A stretch of 64,000 nt of DNA from assembly GCA_030998225.1 (NCBI GenBank), contig JAPYXD010000259.1:3100001-3164000 (forward strand), read 5' to 3'. Made by a program: the position numbers and the translations under genes. The DNA comes from Diplolepis rosae (taxonomy: Eukaryota > Arthropoda > Insecta > Hymenoptera > Diplolepididae). How positions within the stretch are numbered: the stretch's first letter is position 1; every line of letters starts with the position of its first letter. The notes beneath the pieces are model-generated. The model ran no database searches and was not told the DNA's origin. It worked only from the letters and a program-made list of their open reading frames with translations. Positions 57,318 to 64,000 of the stretch are shown here, one piece after another.

Positions 57318-58159
57318 GTTGATAATAGTTATTTCGAAATTTTTTTTTAAAAGTTCGTTCTGCATATTGAATTTGACTGACTTTAATTTCACTTGCATTG
57401 CAAACTTGGATTATCTTAGTTGTATTTCATTCCTACTTATTTCCTTGATATCGATTGATTAATCATGCTAATTTGAGAAGGGATAGGTCTGCATTCTTCT
57501 CATTTAACTTTATGTTCAATAAATCTGAAATTTGAAATCACAAAAGAAAACTTTAAATCCAATTAATCAATTAACTAAATTGATGGACATTTAATTAATT
57601 AAAATAATTTCGAAAAAATCACTTGTTTTATTTTTAAACATCAAAATAGACAATCCCAAAGTAATGTACGAAACTAGATGTTATTAGTAACGTTACAAAA
57701 TAATTTGACCCTTCTTATGATTGACCTCGAGGTCCACTACGTAAGCAACTCTGATATTACTACCATAACGAGATTATAATAATATTAAATTTTGCCTCTC
57801 GGCATCGTACAAAATTCTTCAGAAATAAATTATAAGCACAGACAAAATTATTACTACAATCGTCATACTTTAATATTATAACTTATTAAAATAAATATTT
57901 AAAACAATTAAAATCTAAAATTTAATTTATATGTATTAATATCGTTGTTGAGATTCATACACGAAATTCTAAGCTTGTAAATTGATACATGCAGAAATAA
58001 TACATTGTAATTCATCAGATTGTGAATATTCAGTCTCTTCGCATTCGAGCAGAGAGATACTATTCAAGCATACTTTTGAGTATTAGAAGGCACAGTCTTA
58101 TAAAATTATACAAAAAATAATCAACTGTTCAAAATCTTAACAATTTTTGAATTTTCGAA
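57318..58159. other. Intergenic region, receptor kinase 3' side
   Basis: AT-rich spacer holding the probable 3' UTR of the receptor kinase. No gene or clear repeat seen. Confidence 0.45.
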
Positions 58160-63371
<5,212 letters not shown>

Positions 63372-63539
63372 CTAAAATTGAAATAAATTTAATTAAAACA
63401 CTATAGAAAATTCAATATATTTAGTAATATTCATATATTAATTTATTCAATAAACAATAATAATAATAATAATGATTCAATTCACCCAATTGTATATTTC
63501 TTATAGAAATATATATATATTACATATATCCTGTACCCT

Positions 63540-64000
63540 ATTAGTATATCCGAATGAATTCGAGGTCGGAATGATTCAGATTTATTCGGATTGAAAATTC
63601 GGTTTAGGTCGATCTGTCTTAGATTTATTCAGGTTCATTCGGATTCATTCGGAATAAAGTCTCGGATATAACCGGAATGAATCACATTGAGTTGGATTGA
63701 GTCAGATTGAGTCGGATTGAGTCGCATTGATTTTAAAACCGATTTGCGCCGAACGAGATCCGAAACGTTTTCGAACTGGTTCTAAATTGAAGGGACAAGG
63801 TTGAAATTCAATCCGAACGAATCAGAGCTTCTCTGAAATCTGTTTCCGTACCAATCCGAAAGAAGCTTCTAAACTCGTTCGATGCAAATCGGCTTAAAAA
63901 AAATTCGACTCAACCAAGCTCAGGTTGATATTAACTGAATTTTTAATCCGACTCATTCCGACCTCGGATTGAATCGGACTGATTCGGATTGAATTTCAAC
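63540..64000. repeat. Degenerate short-motif repeat (TTCGGAT / ATTGAGTCGG)
   Basis: Many copies of 'attcgga', 'gattcatt' and a clean decamer run ATTGAGTCGG x4 with variants (about 63688-63732). Inverted copies ('ccgaatgaat', 'tcaatccga') are mixed in. It lies in the intron upstream of the first visible receptor kinase exon and continues past the window edge. Confidence 0.5.

Overview
The window is AT-rich animal nuclear DNA, almost certainly from an insect. Genes have short introns, and the products are standard metazoan proteins (Nup98-96, LSm3, PDCD10/CCM3, ARPC5, NSUN4, an SLC17 transporter, SPEF1). A parasitoid-type hymenopteran would fit the composition and repeat load, but that is inference. 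Exon boundaries were worked out by hand from splice sites and reading phase, with no transcript data.

Layout: (1) 1-5.8 kb is repeats: fold-back elements, a hAT-type element carrying a BED zinc-finger remnant, and one copy of a palindromic MITE. (2) 5.8-30.3 kb is the main gene block: Nup98-96 (-), a DH-PH RhoGEF (-), NSUN4 (+), an SLC17 anion/phosphate transporter (-), a secreted Xaa-Pro aminopeptidase-like protein that has lost most metal ligands (+), SPEF1 (+) and LSm3 (-). (3) 30.3-48.7 kb is a transposon-dense block. It holds a hAT MITE with a clean 8-bp target duplication, an array of about ten 250-280 bp tandem repeats with a tRNA-like sequence inside, a TIR element containing a 294-bp palindrome, a 5'-truncated Penelope-like element (PLE) with GIY-YIG endonuclease and hammerhead-like motif, nested TIR elements, a GC-rich LINE with two long ORFs cut off at its 3' end, and a cluster of GCGAAGC mini-hairpins. 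(4) 48.8-53.6 kb holds PDCD10 (+), ARPC5 (-, with a U12-type intron) and an HSF-domain protein (-). (5) 53.6-58.1 kb is fold-back elements plus a second PLE-related piece with another hammerhead-like motif between perfect 39-bp inverted repeats. (6) 58.2-63.4 kb is the 3' part of a receptor tyrosine kinase (-), whose introns carry TTAA-flanked MITEs; its 5' exons lie beyond the right edge.

The host genes are mostly unrelated housekeeping functions and do not form a pathway. The most unusual items are the two PLE hammerhead-like motifs, whose stem II shows a compensatory A-U to G-C change, the apparently dead aminopeptidase, the non-canonical introns (GC-AG in the aminopeptidase gene, U12 AT-type in ARPC5), and several very long palindromes that could be transcribed into hairpin RNA.
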